In this document: piece after piece, positions 29,501-44,500 of the stretch | Position numbering within the stretch: position 1 is the stretch's first letter | How the letters are laid out: every line of letters starts with the position of its first letter | NCBI RefSeq assembly: GCF_002234675.1 | Contig: NC_019862.2 | Span: 18,313,514-18,377,513 of the forward strand | Reading direction: 5' to 3' | DNA length: 64,000 nt | DNA from: Oryzias latipes | Lineage: Eukaryota; Chordata; Actinopteri; Beloniformes; Adrianichthyidae | Program-made: the position numbers and the translations under genes | Notes under the pieces: generated by a model | Databases searched by the model: none | What the model was told of the DNA's origin: nothing | Seen by the model: the letters and a program-made list of their open reading frames with translations, nothing else

Positions 29501-32500
29501 CTGTCCCCCCCCCCCATTCGTCTCATCCATGTGTTATCTTCCACTGACAGAATGATAGGAGCAAATGGAGGAGGACTTATTGCATGCGGTCACAACACAA
29601 TACATTAAAAACTTGCTACATGAAGGGACTGAAATGTCGCAAATAAAACATTCATTTCCACCTGCAAACAAATAAAAAACACACATTAAAGGGCAACAGG
29701 TTTAGACAAAAATTACTGGGAAAAATGTGTATTTTAATGGGATTAAAGTTTGATTCAGATCCTGTTAAAAAATATTGCGTCAAACTCAAGAAACTGGCAA
29801 TGTGTCGAGGACTTCTCTCTTTGATCACTAGTACTAAAATAGAGTGAAGCTACGGATGCTCTGTGGTCGCCTGCCTCCTTAAATATTTTAATATTTTAAA
29901 ATAATTTTTCAAAACATTATTAATGCAACCTTGGACTTGGCCCTGAAATCTCTGTCGACTCAGATGCATTTGTTAAGTGTGCATTATATTTAAAGAAAGA
30001 CAGAAGAGTCTGTAAAAAAACAGCCTGGACTCTAAAATAATGATTAATGTGTGATAAAGAATGGATAAAGCAGCTTCTAAAGAGTTGCAGATACAAAACA
30101 CAGAAGTAATAACACGGTTATGGATCACTATAATTGTCTTTCTTTTGTTTGTGTTTCTGGGAATTGTTGATTACTTGTTGGATAAATTTAAATAAAAAAA
30201 GCTCTTCAAAGAAATATACCGTAGTAAAACCTCTACAGAAGAAAGAGCGATCACATCTATAATGTGTAATGTTGACTCTCCTTTTCGTAGAAATAAGAGG
30301 GGAAAAAAAGAAAGTTTAATCAAAAACATGAAGACCTGTACAACTGGTTGCTTGATTACTAAAATCATTCTTTAAAACTATATAAATGATCTATAAAGCT
30401 TCCATCAGTTTAGGAGAAACCAAAGGTTTGACTGGGATTTGACCTTTACTCTGATCCACGTTTGGCATAAACTCAAACTTTTTTTGCTGTTTGGATGGCA
30501 ACAGCGAAACACAGTGACTTCTAAATAAACTATGAAGCTTAAAGTGCTGAGAGGAAATAAATGCATGGTTCAGAGCTTCTGCTTCTCTTGTAACATATTG
30601 GTTTTCATTGGTGATGGAAATTGATTTGTGACGCTGCTGGGCAAAAGTTGGAAACAAATATTTACTCCAAACCGTTTAAAATGGTACAACACAATTATGG
30701 TCATCAAAGTTTCTCAGATTGTTGTTTGAAAAATACTCTCTATCTAATGACATCTTGCTCAAGGCACAAGTTAATAAATGAACTGCTAAAAGCTTAATTT
30801 AAGAACTGTAAATTAAATAGAAACACCCAAAAATGAGGATGTGTGATGTATATAGGAGTGGATCATTTCTGAAAAATATACATTTTGTTTTTTATTTAAG
30901 GATGAGGGCATTTCACCTTAGAGTAACGCTAAAGTACTCTCTATAATCATCTTATTTTGTTTAGAAAAACAAATGACAGAAGATGTTTGACCCTATCACC
31001 TGGAAGCAGAGTCTTACAATTTTACAACATCTGAGATGACATTTTACAAGTATAGTAGGGCTGCACGATATGAGGAAAACTTGTGATGTGTGATATTAGT
31101 GATCAATATTGCAATGACCATATAACTTGCGATAAATTAATAAATAGCAACAACAACAACATTTCACTGCAACAGTTTAATTTAAATAAGAGTCAAAATA
31201 TTTTAAATTTTACTCCAAATGACCATCGACTACATTAGAGGCGTACATCTAACATAAAAGCTCCATCCGATTGGTCAACAACGTGAACAGCTATATCTGA
31301 TTGGTCAAAAGCATAAAGGAAGTTATTCAATTTGTTAAATAGTTCAAGTTGCCATAAGATTGTTTTAGCTATTTAAGGTTTACAATTTATTGCGATTTTC
31401 GCTCAACTTTTGTGATATGGATATTGCACAGCTTGAAATTGCGATAACGATAAATTTGTGATTAATTGTGCAGGCCTAAAGTCTAGCATATATATGGAGT
31501 AAAAGTAATAGTAAAAACTGTTTGAATGGTTTTTAAGTCTCTTAATTTGTCAGTTTAAAAAAAAAAATCAAATTCAGACTAAAAAGGAGCCTCAAAACAC
31601 CAAAAACACAGATAAATCACAAAGCATGATGAAAGCAGGTTGAATGGAAATATGGGAAACAAGCCAACATGCCACCAGCATTCTCTCTTTGTTTTAACTC
31701 TAAACCCATACCTGATCAACAACAGTGAGGGATGGATTGAGACCAGGTTAGAGAAAGTCAGGCACAGTGATGGTTAGGTGGGGGAGGACAGTCAGTCACA
31801 TCTGGGCTGGGAAGGGTGAGGTTATTCATAAAAGGGCAGGGAAGGGCGGAGTTAATTGTGACTGGGTGAGACAGTATGGGGTCGTTCAAGTACAAGGTGT
31901 TTCTGACAGGAGGCGATGCAGAAACACTATTTTCCTTTTTCACAATAAAAAGCTAGCATGGGAGCAGCTGTGACATCCAGCCATGAGGTAATGAAGGCTG
32001 CCGGACGTGTGCAGGTTACTGCAGCTTTGACGGGATGCACAGGGTCGGTTGCTCCTTGGGGGGAAATTGGGGCAGTGAGTGTACAATGGGGTAAATGGAA
32101 GTGAAGTACATGTGAGGTACTACCTAGGGGGAGCAAGGGTCTGGGCCGGGGGCAGCACGGGGAGGATAAGCAGCTAGCAGGTGCCAATTGTCCTCCCCTG
32201 GCCTCCGCTGGGCTTTAACAGGGTCATATTTTGGGCCGACTGAAGCCTCACCCTCTTCCATCTGAAGGACACAAGATGCTGACAGTGAGCCCTGCTGACT
32301 AACCAAACAGCTTATCCATCAGCCATGAAGACTGCTGGTAGGTTGGACATTAACCCGGTAACCAAGAGTATAGCCCAACAACACAAAACAAACAAAGGCA
32401 TCGTAGTCATTTAGACTTGTATTCAATCTATGATTGTTTGCTAAAACTAGAAAGCTGCTCGTGTGACCGGATCTGATAACTGAATTCCGTTCAAAGCTTG

Positions 32501-35500
32501 AACTTTGGATCAAGCCGTATTTCAGCTGAACAGAGGGAAAAAATAAAGATTGATTCCCATATTTGTGAACTTTGGAGCCATTACATTTTACGTATTACAT
32601 TTTTGAATAATACTTCAAAATTTTAGGACTCAATACAAGCATAAACAACTCCAGCAGCACACTTGGATTGATTGGCCAGTGCTGATAATTTTGCAAAAGG
32701 AAAATCAATCAATAAAGCAGGCAAAATGATCTCCAGAAAAGTTTTGTTTATAGAAATGAGCATTTTCAATCTCCTTGGTGGTTGGTAAAACAAACAATCT
32801 ACACAAACCCATGCAAGTTATAAGAATTAACTTGAACTTTCTTCCAATTGACCTTATTGTACATGTTTGGCTAACAAATATTGAGATCTATTTCTTCTTG
32901 GTCTCCTGATGCATATCAGAACATCACTAAAGTGAAATGATAGCGAATCACAGGTTTGCATGGGTTGATGAAGCATAGCCCTCATTTAAAAAAAAATAAT
33001 TCCAAACTGGATGGGGAGGTAGGTAAAGGTACCTTTAAGACTATAAACAGTACAAACAATTAAGCAGAAGTTTAAAGCATTTGTGAGATTTCTTTAAATA
33101 ATGTCGATAAGCAGCAGATTTAATATCACAAGGAATTAACCTTCTGCTACATGCTTTACAGCTACAGAGAAGGGAAACTATGACTAAGAGCCCTCTGGGC
33201 TGTTCTGTCAGTACCTCCATCTCTTCAAATAAGGTAGATAAAACCAAACACAATACAAGCTACTGAAATTAGTTCAGCAGCACAGCAGTAAAGAAAAAAA
33301 AACATTTTAAGTAAAAGGATTTCAAGAATCCAATTAAGGATACAGAAAGAATTGTGTGACACGGGTACAGAAAATGTGACATCTATGATCTTAATTGTTT
33401 TCAGATTTAAAACAGATGAGACCAGATTTGCCTACATTATTTAGCACAGAAAAACACACTTAGATGCCAGTTTTTTTTTTTTTATTTAACAGGCATTCAT
33501 TTAACCCAATCCTTAAGCACATTGCATTTAAACTAGATTTTGTCTTGACCCTCCATATACTGCCTACAAAATTATCAAATGGAATTAAGATTTCTTTTAG
33601 AAAAGACAAAAAAAAACTGGCACCTTAATGGACTTTAAAGCCGTTCTAAATAAACAGATTATCATTTTTCCTGGTAGAGATTTAGATCTGTTGGTCATTC
33701 ATTTTTTACATGCTATTAAATAGGTATATAAATAGGGTATGCGTGCATGGAAAAGCATTAACACATACTTCAAAAAATACTGAGCTTATAAGTGTTTGCA
33801 GATCAGAAGATGCAAAAAGAAAACCTGTAATTACTTAGTTCCAGAGAGCTATTTGACTGCGAACAGCTTTTTACTTAAAGAAAAAGTTTTCATTTTTTAT
33901 TCTGAAATGGTCATCAAGACAGTGACGTGTCATGCTGCTGTTTAAGATGCTCACTCATGCAGAGACAGAACATCAATCGTCTTTGTCTGTCTACAGAAAC
34001 TGTGCAGGTTTCCAAGGCAGAGGAAGCTTCCTCAACCAGTTTGAGGACTTTAGGCTGTTCAAAAGCACAGGGATGAACTCTGAGTACAGAGAAACTAATG
34101 GTTTGATGGCTGCACCATGCGTTGGTCTACGTTGTACCCCCAAAAAAAGTGAGTGGCATGCTAGACTGTGTGTACGCATTCGGAACAAAATTACTCGATA
34201 ATGGTAAGTCTGACAAGCCAGCATAGCAGACCTATGCCTTTAAAATCAAGACTTCAAAGGGGACCGTTGCATCTCAGCACTGCCTTCAGATTCAAACCAG
34301 TGCAGGGCAGGACTGTATGAAGTCAGTGGGGGAGGCAGGGTTCACATCCTCAGGGCAGCCATTCATTCACTGATCCGTCCATTTGCTCATGCAATGAAAT
34401 ACTATGATGTGAAGATGAGTAGGGTCAAAGAACACATATGGGCTACAATAGTGCCAAACATGCAGCAACAAAAGAGCTCAACATAACATTCTTCTGCATG
34501 GGTTCCAACCCCACAAGGCACCAAACCCATCTTCAGCTGTCCCACCTCGACCACAGAGAATGCTGATTGGCTTGTCTAGAGCATGCAGACAAGACGTAAA
34601 ACCCGGGGCCCGACTCCCAAGCTAACAGCATACTAAGCTGATGAGCTGCTAGTGTAGGAAACAGCCTGAGGGAGGGATATGAAGAATAGTTGAATGAAAA
34701 TAAACAGGAGTACCTATTTCATAAACCAATTCTGTCATAACTAAGACTGGGTAACAATGGAAAAATACAGATTCAATTTTGATTCCCAATTTCTATTCGG
34801 TTAGAGTAAATATCTACTTGCAAAATTTAAGTTCAAACCAATTTGCTAGGTTTTGAATAACACTTTTCATCTAACTAGTGATATCAACTGAACAAAAGTG
34901 GAAGTTTCATCAACTAGATCTTAAATTCTTACATTAAAAACTCACTGAAAAGGGTATTTGCCTGCATTAAAAAACAACCCCTTTCACTAACTGCAAAGTG
35001 TTTAACTGACTTAATGTAATTCAAAAGTATGATTTCAGATAGGAATTTAGATAAATATTGCATGGAGCAAGTTAGAATGTGTATTTTACCTCAGCAAGGT
35101 AAAATATAGAACTATTTCTGTTAAATAAAGCACTCCTGTAGTTAATTTTCCCCCTCTTTTTATCTTAATTTTAAACAATGAATGTTAATGCCAGGGCTGA
35201 ATCGATGGCAGATCCTCTACCTAATTTTGCCCAGCTGGCTCTTGGCTCTGGACAACGGCTGCAGAGCGATGAAGTCATCACCTATCACCACTCGGTTGGA
35301 ATACATCTACACCAGGAGAAGACAGACGAAGGGTTAAACGAAGAACACACAGATAGGTTAGAATACTAGCTCTCAGTCACACATGTCTGAGGCTGACAAC
35401 CCAACATACCAAAAGAGAGACACGACAGGACAAAGGTTAGAGCAGAAACAACAATCACCACACAGGATAAGGAAAAGCTCATTTCTCCAGTGATGCAGGA

Positions 35501-38500
35501 AAAGAATATCCAGAAAAAGAGGACCATATCTGATGCATAAACCATTCTCAGCACAATGAATCAATACTGTAACAGAGCTGGTCATTATGACAGTGATGTT
35601 CCTTCTGCTCTCATCTGTTATCAGGGAGCAGTCATGTGGTGATAATACGAACACCATGACGTCCCTGTTAAAAGTGGGTTACTCATCACCACTGACGCTG
35701 AAAAAATGTGAATCCACACGCAAAAACCTTTTTTTGACTCAATACAGGATTGTAGTGAACATGGATTGAGCAAACATCTATTTCTATGCTTTAAAGCAGC
35801 TCAGAAAAAAACAAAATATTTAACTAATGGAAAGCCTTTTGCTCCAGCAATTTATTTATTACTTTTAATTCAATTTTAGCTTGAGTCTAGGCCTGAAAAG
35901 CTTCAGAATGCCTCTAAATCTATGCAAAATACTTTATCTTGTCACCCTCTGGCTTTGGTAAGGGACTAACTGACAGTCAACCTACTCCAATAATTAAAAA
36001 CAAGGTCATTTATCAAACCTTTCACTATCAATGGATGTTTCAGTATTTTCTGTTCAGTATTTTATTTCCATTTCAAACTCTTTCAAGTTGTTTTTCTCAT
36101 TACACACATTTTACTCTTCAAAACATGCTTATCTTTGAGAAAAAGAAACAAAAAAGTACAGACCTGTTAAATAATTCTTCTTTTAACAACCAAAACCAAC
36201 AAGAAACAAAATATTAGCAGAGAAGATACAAATAAAGTTGACAAGCAAGTCAATTGTTTGGCTATTGATACATTACTATGAGATATATAATAACATTAAG
36301 AAATTGTTTGTCGAAGATTTTTAAAGTCAACTTAAAGTGCAGTAAATACAGGATTGGAATAATAACTTCCTAATCAAATAATATTCTTATCTCAAAATCA
36401 AGTATCAGAACTGTACCTGGCTCTTCTGGGTGCTGGTGGGCTGCAGATGTCTGTAGAGGACCTTCTTAAACACATCAGGAGACAGGCAAATGATGACGAT
36501 GATGATGATGGCAAACCACGCTGAACCGCTGGATAGAAGCTGCACAAAAACAAAGTACATATCCTGGGTGTGCAGGAACGGCCTGCAAAGAGCAAAAACA
36601 AATAGTTGTTACACTATTCACAACAGGAAACACAACATTTCAACAGTGAAAACAATTATCCGGTTTATCTTGAAATGATACCAACTTTTGTTAATGTCTT
36701 TGAAAAAAAACACACACAAAGCATAAAAAACATAAAGGAAATAACAAGCCAGACAATCGGGCTCACTTTTGTCCCATTCACACTAAATTAAGGTTTTGCT
36801 GGTAGTTAACATGGTGCTCTCAGGACAACTTTATCGTTCCCTGGCAGCAGAGTTTAATGACTGGTTTCCTTGTCAGGGGGCAAATTATAATTATGGCCTA
36901 ATATTGCACGAGTGGCTCCTGAAATGTGTGGTAAAGAGGTTACGATTGATTTTCTCGCCCAGACATCCCAGAGGCTAAACGCAAACGGGTCTAAAACAGA
37001 TATTTTCCAAATGTGACAGCATAATATTAGCAGTTAAATCCAAAATCCCAGCAAAACGAAAAGAAATATTGCAAATTAATATTGTATACATACTTTAGAA
37101 AATAAGTTTTAAAATAAAACTGTGAGGAAGGTAAATTGAAGGGCTGTTATTAGAGCTGCTTATGGCGCCTGTGTTGTTTTACAGAAATACTACAATACTT
37201 CCTATATACCCCATACAACATATATATATTTATTTAAAAGATTGTTCTAGAAACTCTTGAGTATGTGTTTATTATTTGCAAAGAATTCTTTCTAAGCCCT
37301 GTATTATAAGGCAATAACAAATGTGACAGTGTAATACTTCTGAGGGGACAATTTCAAAACCAGATAAATGGTTGAGATCCCAAAATAATATTAAAAACAA
37401 AAATCGTGTACTCTTACCAGATAATGCCTCCATAGAATAAAGAGAAGATGAAATAGAATGCAATAGAGCCCCAGGTCACAAAATGGTGCATCCAGGTCCA
37501 AAAATGAGTCTCTAATGCAATCTGCCAAAAAATGAACGAAAAAGAGGAGAAGACAGCAAAGTTACAGTCACCAGTGAAGACACACTGATGAATTACAGCT
37601 ATTTGCTCCAAGAGGGATCATGACCTCTTAATCTAATAAACAATTTCTCAAGTGAACAGCTAATGATGACATTCTCTTCCCAGCATGTAGCATTTCTCTC
37701 CTTCTAATGTGAAAATGCAAGTGTTGCTGCGTAAACATGTTACTTTTTTTTTTTTAATTCATCGAAAATAGTAAGCCCTTAAACTGGAAATTTTGGAGGA
37801 AATTAAAGGTTTTTATTAATTTATTTTGATTAAAGAATATCTTCACTATCAAAACCATCTGCAATATTATGAACCCTGGAATTATTGTCTGTTAAAATAC
37901 AGTGTAGCTTATAAAACCAGCAGGAATAAAATCCATACAAAAACTTTATCATAACCAGAATGTAGCAATATTACCTTTAATGTGACAGTAATCACCATCA
38001 CTGTAAAAACAAGTGTTCCAAACGTCCAATTCCCAAACATCTACGAAAACAAGTACAGGGGTCATTAGCAATAACTGCAGCACACAGCATTTTTCATTCG
38101 ATGAAAATAAACTATGAGTACTGAAAATAAGAAGCTTAATTTCATGCACAGATATGGTTAGTAGCAGTACAGCCAATATATATACATATATATATATACA
38201 GTGGGGCAGAAAAGTATTTAGTCAGCCACCAATTGGGCAAGTTCTCAGATTTCAAAAGATGACAGAGGCCTGTCATTTTCATCGTAGGTGTATCTCAACT
38301 ATAAGAAACAAAATGAGAAAAAAAATCCAGAAAAATCACATTTTCTGTTTTTCAAGAATTTATTTGTAAATTATGGTGGAAAAAAGGATTTGGTCACCCA
38401 CAAACAAGCAAGAAATCTGGCTCTCACAGACCTCTAACTTCTTATGTAAGAGGATAATCTGTCCTCCTCTCCTTACTCATATTAATGGCACCTGTTTGAA

Positions 38501-41500
38501 CCTGTTACCTATACATAAAACGCCTGTCCACAACCTCAAACAGTCACACTGCAAACTCCACTATGGCCAAGACCAAAGAGCTGTCTAAGGTCACCAGAAA
38601 CCAAAAGGTTGACCAGCAACCGGCTAGGAAGACTGGATCTGCAATAGATAAACAGCTTGGTGTAAAAAACCGTGGGAGAAATTATTAGAAAATGGAAGAC
38701 ATACAAAACCACTGATAATCTCCCTCCATCTGGGGCTCCCTGCAAGATCTCACCCCTGGGGTCAAAATGATCACAAGAACGGTGAGCAAAAATCCCTGAA
38801 CCACACGGGGGACCTAGACGTGTCCCCCTGCTAAAGCCAGAACATGTGCAGGCCCGTCTAAGGTTTGCTAGAGAGCATTTGGAGGATCCAGAAGAGGATT
38901 GGGAGAATGTCCTATGGTCAAATGAAACCATAATAGAACTTTTTGGTAAGAATTTTACTCATCATGTTTGGAGAACAAAGAATGCTGAGTTGCATCCAAA
39001 GAACACCAAACCTACTGTAGAGCATGGGGGTGGAAACATCATGTGTTGGGGCTGTCCTGGGACCAGGACGACTAACCTGTGTAATGGCAATAATGAACGG
39101 GGCCATGTATTGTCAAGATTTTGACTGAAAACCTCCTTCCATCAGCAAAGGCATTGAAGGTGAAACATGGCTGGGTCATTCAGCATGAAAGATTATAAAA
39201 TAAAATATTGAGTTAAACTTTTGTTCTTGACTAGATGCTTATTTTACACCATATTTACAGATACATCCTTGAAAAATGAGAAAATGTGATTTTCTGGAAT
39301 TTTTTTTTTCATTTTGTCTCTCATAGTTGAGGTTTACCGATGATGACAATTACAGGCCGCTGTCATCTTATTTAAGTGGGAGGACTTGGACAATTGTGGG
39401 TCACAAAATACTTTTTTGCACCACTGTATATATGTTTTCTAAGGGAAATTCTGAACTCTGCTCTTTTGTCGACAGTGAGATTTGGTATACATTTTCTTAG
39501 TGCTGCCAAAAGGTTAAGAACAGAATTTTCATTTTAGCTCGTTAGAATTCCGTAGGATCCGGCTGGTATCACTGAAAATGCTGGCTTGACTCAATATCTG
39601 ATTTAATTAGATTAAATCAAATATACATCTATTTTAAAGCTTTCCAATTGGTTACAAAAAACTACATTTAGGAAAGCAGCGACTTCATTTAACTTCAGTT
39701 AATAAGATTATAAACTGTTACATTAAAAACAAACAAAGTATGTTTTTGGCAAAAGGTCGAACGCAAAGGCTTTACTTTTCATCTCCAGAATACCATGCAG
39801 ATGTACTATTAAAAATGCCCCATTTGATCTAAAAGAACCTATTTTCAAATGTTATTTTCAACTGGACATTTTCGGAAGTCACTATATTAACCTCCAAGGA
39901 GATACGCATTCAACTGTAGAGCAGACTCTTACCAGCTGCCTGTTAGCTCGCAAGATCTGAGGACATGCACAGCATGAAGGCAGAGGGAAAAAGGCGCAAT
40001 TAAGAAAAGATGGAGGAAGGAAAAGACAACCAAGAGAGAAGAATCAAAGTAAGTGCATTTAAAAATGTTTGATTTTATACAGAAAAGAGGTAACAGCAAG
40101 AGGAAAAAAAGATTTATCAGTTAACTAAAATGATGAAAACAGAAGAGAAAGAGCAACATCTCAGAAAGACTCCACATGAATGTCAAGCAGTATTAAGAAA
40201 CATCAAAAATGATTTTAAAAAAAAAAAAGCATTCCAACAACTACTATATATATATTCTTGTGAACTGCCAATTTTCAGTAGGTATAATAAAAATTTGTTT
40301 CAAAATGTGTTTTTTAATACAATTTTTTTTACTCTATGACACACACCTGCCCGTTGCCCATAAGAGTTGTGTCTTCTCCCATAAGTATGTAGGATCCAAA
40401 AAAGAAGATGAAGGCATGACAGAAGCCCAGCACAGTCCAGTACAAGAACGTCCGGAAAGACAGCAGGGAGTTCTTGCGGATATCTCTGTTAATGACAGTA
40501 AACATAACACTAGTCCAGACGTTGAGCTTCACTGAAATCCTTGATAAATGCCTTTCACAAAAGTTAACAAAAACAAAGTAAAAAAAATTAGCAAGCCTCG
40601 AGTTTGGATCTAAGCAGGTAAATATTTCAATACTTAGAAGCTAATCAATTTTGATACATGGAAGCAAATCAATCCCGGTACTACTTTACTACACCCCTGA
40701 ACCTCCCCTTGTTCTTCTACAAGTCCTCTATCCTTTTTTTTTTTTTTTTAATTGGTCCCCTCTCTCAGGTCCTAATCTCCCAATCTATTTACCTCGACTA
40801 TCTCCAAAACATCTAACATTAGATGACCTTCGGAAGCTTTGATTTCTGATTCTATCCATCCTCGTCACTCCCTAAAAAACTCAAGCCTCTTCTGCTCTCG
40901 AGGTGGTTCCATCTTTAAAAGACTGTTAACACTTGAAGTGTTGCTCAGAATGGTGGATGATGCATGCATGACCTTACCTGTACAGGCAGGGTTTACTCTG
41001 CAGTACGTGTGGGTGGACCAGCTGTTCAAACAGACTGTACACCAGGATGGGCAGCGAGGTGAAGCAGATGTTGTAGAGTGTCAGATAAACACTGTCATAC
41101 AGAGTCTGGATGGGACAGAGGCAAAATTTCACTCAACAATAACCAATTAATAAAGGTAATGTCCCTGCCAGTGCGGATGAAATGCATGAAATAAGAGGAA
41201 TGCTGGAGCCAGTCCATCGCAGGGCCACACAGACAGACAACCACACACTCACATCTACACTTAAGGGACAATTTAGTGACCAATTAATCTATGCAGCGTG
41301 CTTTGGCCTAAGGGAGGAAGCTACAGTGCCTGGAGAAAACCCACGTGTGCAACAAGGGAACATGCAAACTCCATGCAGAGAAGGTTCAGCTGGGATTTGA
41401 ACCAGGGCCTTCTCTCAGCAGTATTTATAGGAACCATTTCAATAACATAAATGACACCACTTCAGATCTACTTAGCATAAACATTTTAGAAGGAAAGAAA

Positions 41501-44500
41501 ATGTACTGAATATACTAGAGCAAAACATAAAATAAATTGGAAGGCAAAGGGACTTACTTGTTGTGAAAACAAACAGAAGAACTGGTATAAAAACTGCGGT
41601 GTAATAAAACAAACATTCTAAAAGAGACAGAGTGAAACAAAGACACATTTAGACAAACCCTCACATTAAGAACTGACAAAAATCCTGATGTTAATCAAAA
41701 TCCCTGAACTGCCACCGGATCTTACCTTATAGAAAAAGTACTGTACAAGGGTAGCAATTCGAATGTAGTAGAAGTGACCGTGGACCAGCAGTAGTTTAGC
41801 CAGGAACTTAAACCTGGCAATTGCATAGTCACTGTTTCTCACGGCCTGACGACCTTCCTTTCCCATGATACCTGTACACATTTTCCACATAAACACAGAA
41901 AAATGTAAAAGGAGCCTGCAGAATACAAACTACATGTTTGATCGTACTGTCAGTGGGCATTTACCTATGCCGACGTGGGCTTCTTGTATCATACTGACAT
42001 CATTAGCCCCATCCCCAATTGCTAAAGTGATGGGTTTTTCTGGGGAAGTCTTCAAAAGTCGCACAACCTAAACAGAACAGAGCGTTAAAGACATGTTAAA
42101 TATTGTTGACACTAGGCCTGCACAATATACCGCAAATTTATCGTTATCGCGACATCAAGCTGTGCAATATGAATACCGCAAAAGATGGCGAAAATCGCAA
42201 TAAGTGGTTACCTTAAATGTGCTAAAACAAACTCATGGCAGCTTGAAATATTGAACAAATGAAATAAATCCCTTTATGCATTTAACCAATCGGAAGGACC
42301 CGTTTACGTTGTTGATCAGTCAGATGAGCCCTTTTATGTTTGATGTTTGCCTCCCACGTCGACAAGGGTCACTTGGAGTATAATTTTTAAATTGTTGCAG
42401 TGAAATGGAAATGATGTTTTTGGTTGTTTTGCTATTTGTTTATACACCGCAAATTATATCGTTATCGCAATATTAATCAGCAATATCGCATATCGTGAGT
42501 TTTCTTCATGTCGTGCAGCCCTAGTTGACACCATGTTCAAAAAGACTCAAAGTCATTTCACAAGAGATATCACAATACAACAACACAACTCAATACTTTT
42601 TCAATGAAAATAGTGTTCTTTTATTATTTTTGACAATACATAAGAATAATTTGTGCAAGCCCTTATTGGAGAGACCTTTAACTGGGCTACACAAGTTGAC
42701 TTCAGTTCAATGTGAGCTATTCTCTAGCTGTCCTGTTGTCTCTGGGAGGAACAGATAGATGCAGTCTGCATACTTGAGTGGAGTCAAAGGCTGGACATCC
42801 AGTTCCATCCCTTATAATTGAATTTAGCTGCAGCTAGACGTTTCAGTTGAATCTAGATGGAATTAGTTTTACATGTCATGAGATGTGTGCTGTAAGCATA
42901 AAAGGCAGCCTACTGCCTGGTGCAATTTCATTAAAATTTGCGGTATAAAATAACCAGTTTTGAGGAATAGAACCCTCTGCATCCCTTTCACTTCTTGTTT
43001 TTTTTAAGCAAAGGTTTCTTACATTTTTCATTAAAGAGCCATACTTTCTCAGAATGTTTCAAAAGGGAAAACCTCTTAGTTTTTGCAGCTTTTCCACTGA
43101 TGCATGAATGATTAAAACATAAAAAGCTAAATAACTAAATGAATGAACCAATGCACGCTGCTTAAAACAATACAAGGAAATGACCTGTCTTGATAGACAG
43201 CAGCAATAACACCTTCATACATGGATGCCACCCATGGGTGACTTCTGCACAGCAGTAGGTTATTACCTTAGCTTTCTGCAACGGGGCCATACGGCAGCAC
43301 AGCACAGCGGAGCAGTTCTTGCACACTTCCATAAACAGCTTCTCATGTTCCCTAAGAGCTAAAGACAGACTGGCCCCATCTACAACCAAGCCATGCTGAA
43401 TGACGTGGTCCTCTTTGATCCTGCAAGCAAATAGAAAAAGATGACCATAAAGGAATATTTCATTTGAAAGGTTTAATTTTTGTTACAATAATAACATTAA
43501 TTTAAAAAAAATTGTAAGTGTGCATGGGTTTTTTAATTAACTAAATAATGAAATATTGGCATTTTAAGTAGTGAATCAGTCACACGCACGCACACACACA
43601 CACACGTCTACCTTCTGGCCAGTCTGCGGAGCTGCTCAGCACACTCATTGTCAGAGCGTTGTTGCAGAAGCTCCAAGATGTTCATGGTTCTATGAAAGTG
43701 GCCGCAAGACAGGCTGACGCTGACCGCCGTTTCATGTTTATCCCCAGTCAGCACCCAAACTTTGATTCCTGCCAGTCGCAAAGCCTCAATCGTCTCCTGG
43801 ACTTTGTCTTGAAGCCTGATAATTCGGATGAGGGGATATATTAATGAATATGTTTGGATGAAAACACGGCGTTGGGGATTTGAGAGTGCAGAAGGTCATC
43901 TTAGGAGTGTCCTAATGTTTGCCCTTTTTTGACCACAGCCTGAAACACATTTTTGGACAGTTAACATGATCTGAAGTGATGATGCCCATCAGCACTGCGC
44001 TTGGAATACTCGGCTGAAAACAGAAATGTTAGTCATGCCTTCCATGCTTTGATTATGACCATGTGTGCCCTGGGAGAAGTTCATCTTTGACACAGAAACA
44101 GAGAAGCAAACAGGAGACAGCAAAACAATAAACCAAGTGTGAAAAGCTGTGGTCTGTGTAAGCAGATGGTGAGTGGATACTAACACATAGTAGCATTCAT
44201 TGCCAGGAAGAGCTCATTGAGATGACGCGTGCATCTCCCTGCTGATTTTACATTGTTAGCTGGAGATTCACACTCATATAGCACAGCACACGTCTGTTTT
44301 GACATTGTTGCTCATTAATAAGTAAGGCTAAAATTATTTCTTTTAGTCGACTCAAAGAATAACATTTCACTTCAGAAACAAACATTACTTTAACCAGTAA
44401 TAACTACCAATTTAATAACTCCCCGTCAATTATTAAAAAAAAGAGATGGAGGTTTAATTTCTCTAGTGACATTTCTTAAAAGATTAAGCACAGCACTATA

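Noticed and set aside
29114..29530. A 138-codon minus-strand frame overlapping exon 29
   Set aside because: Wrong frame for ATP11B; the conserved C-C-x5-C motif is in another frame that joins both neighbours.
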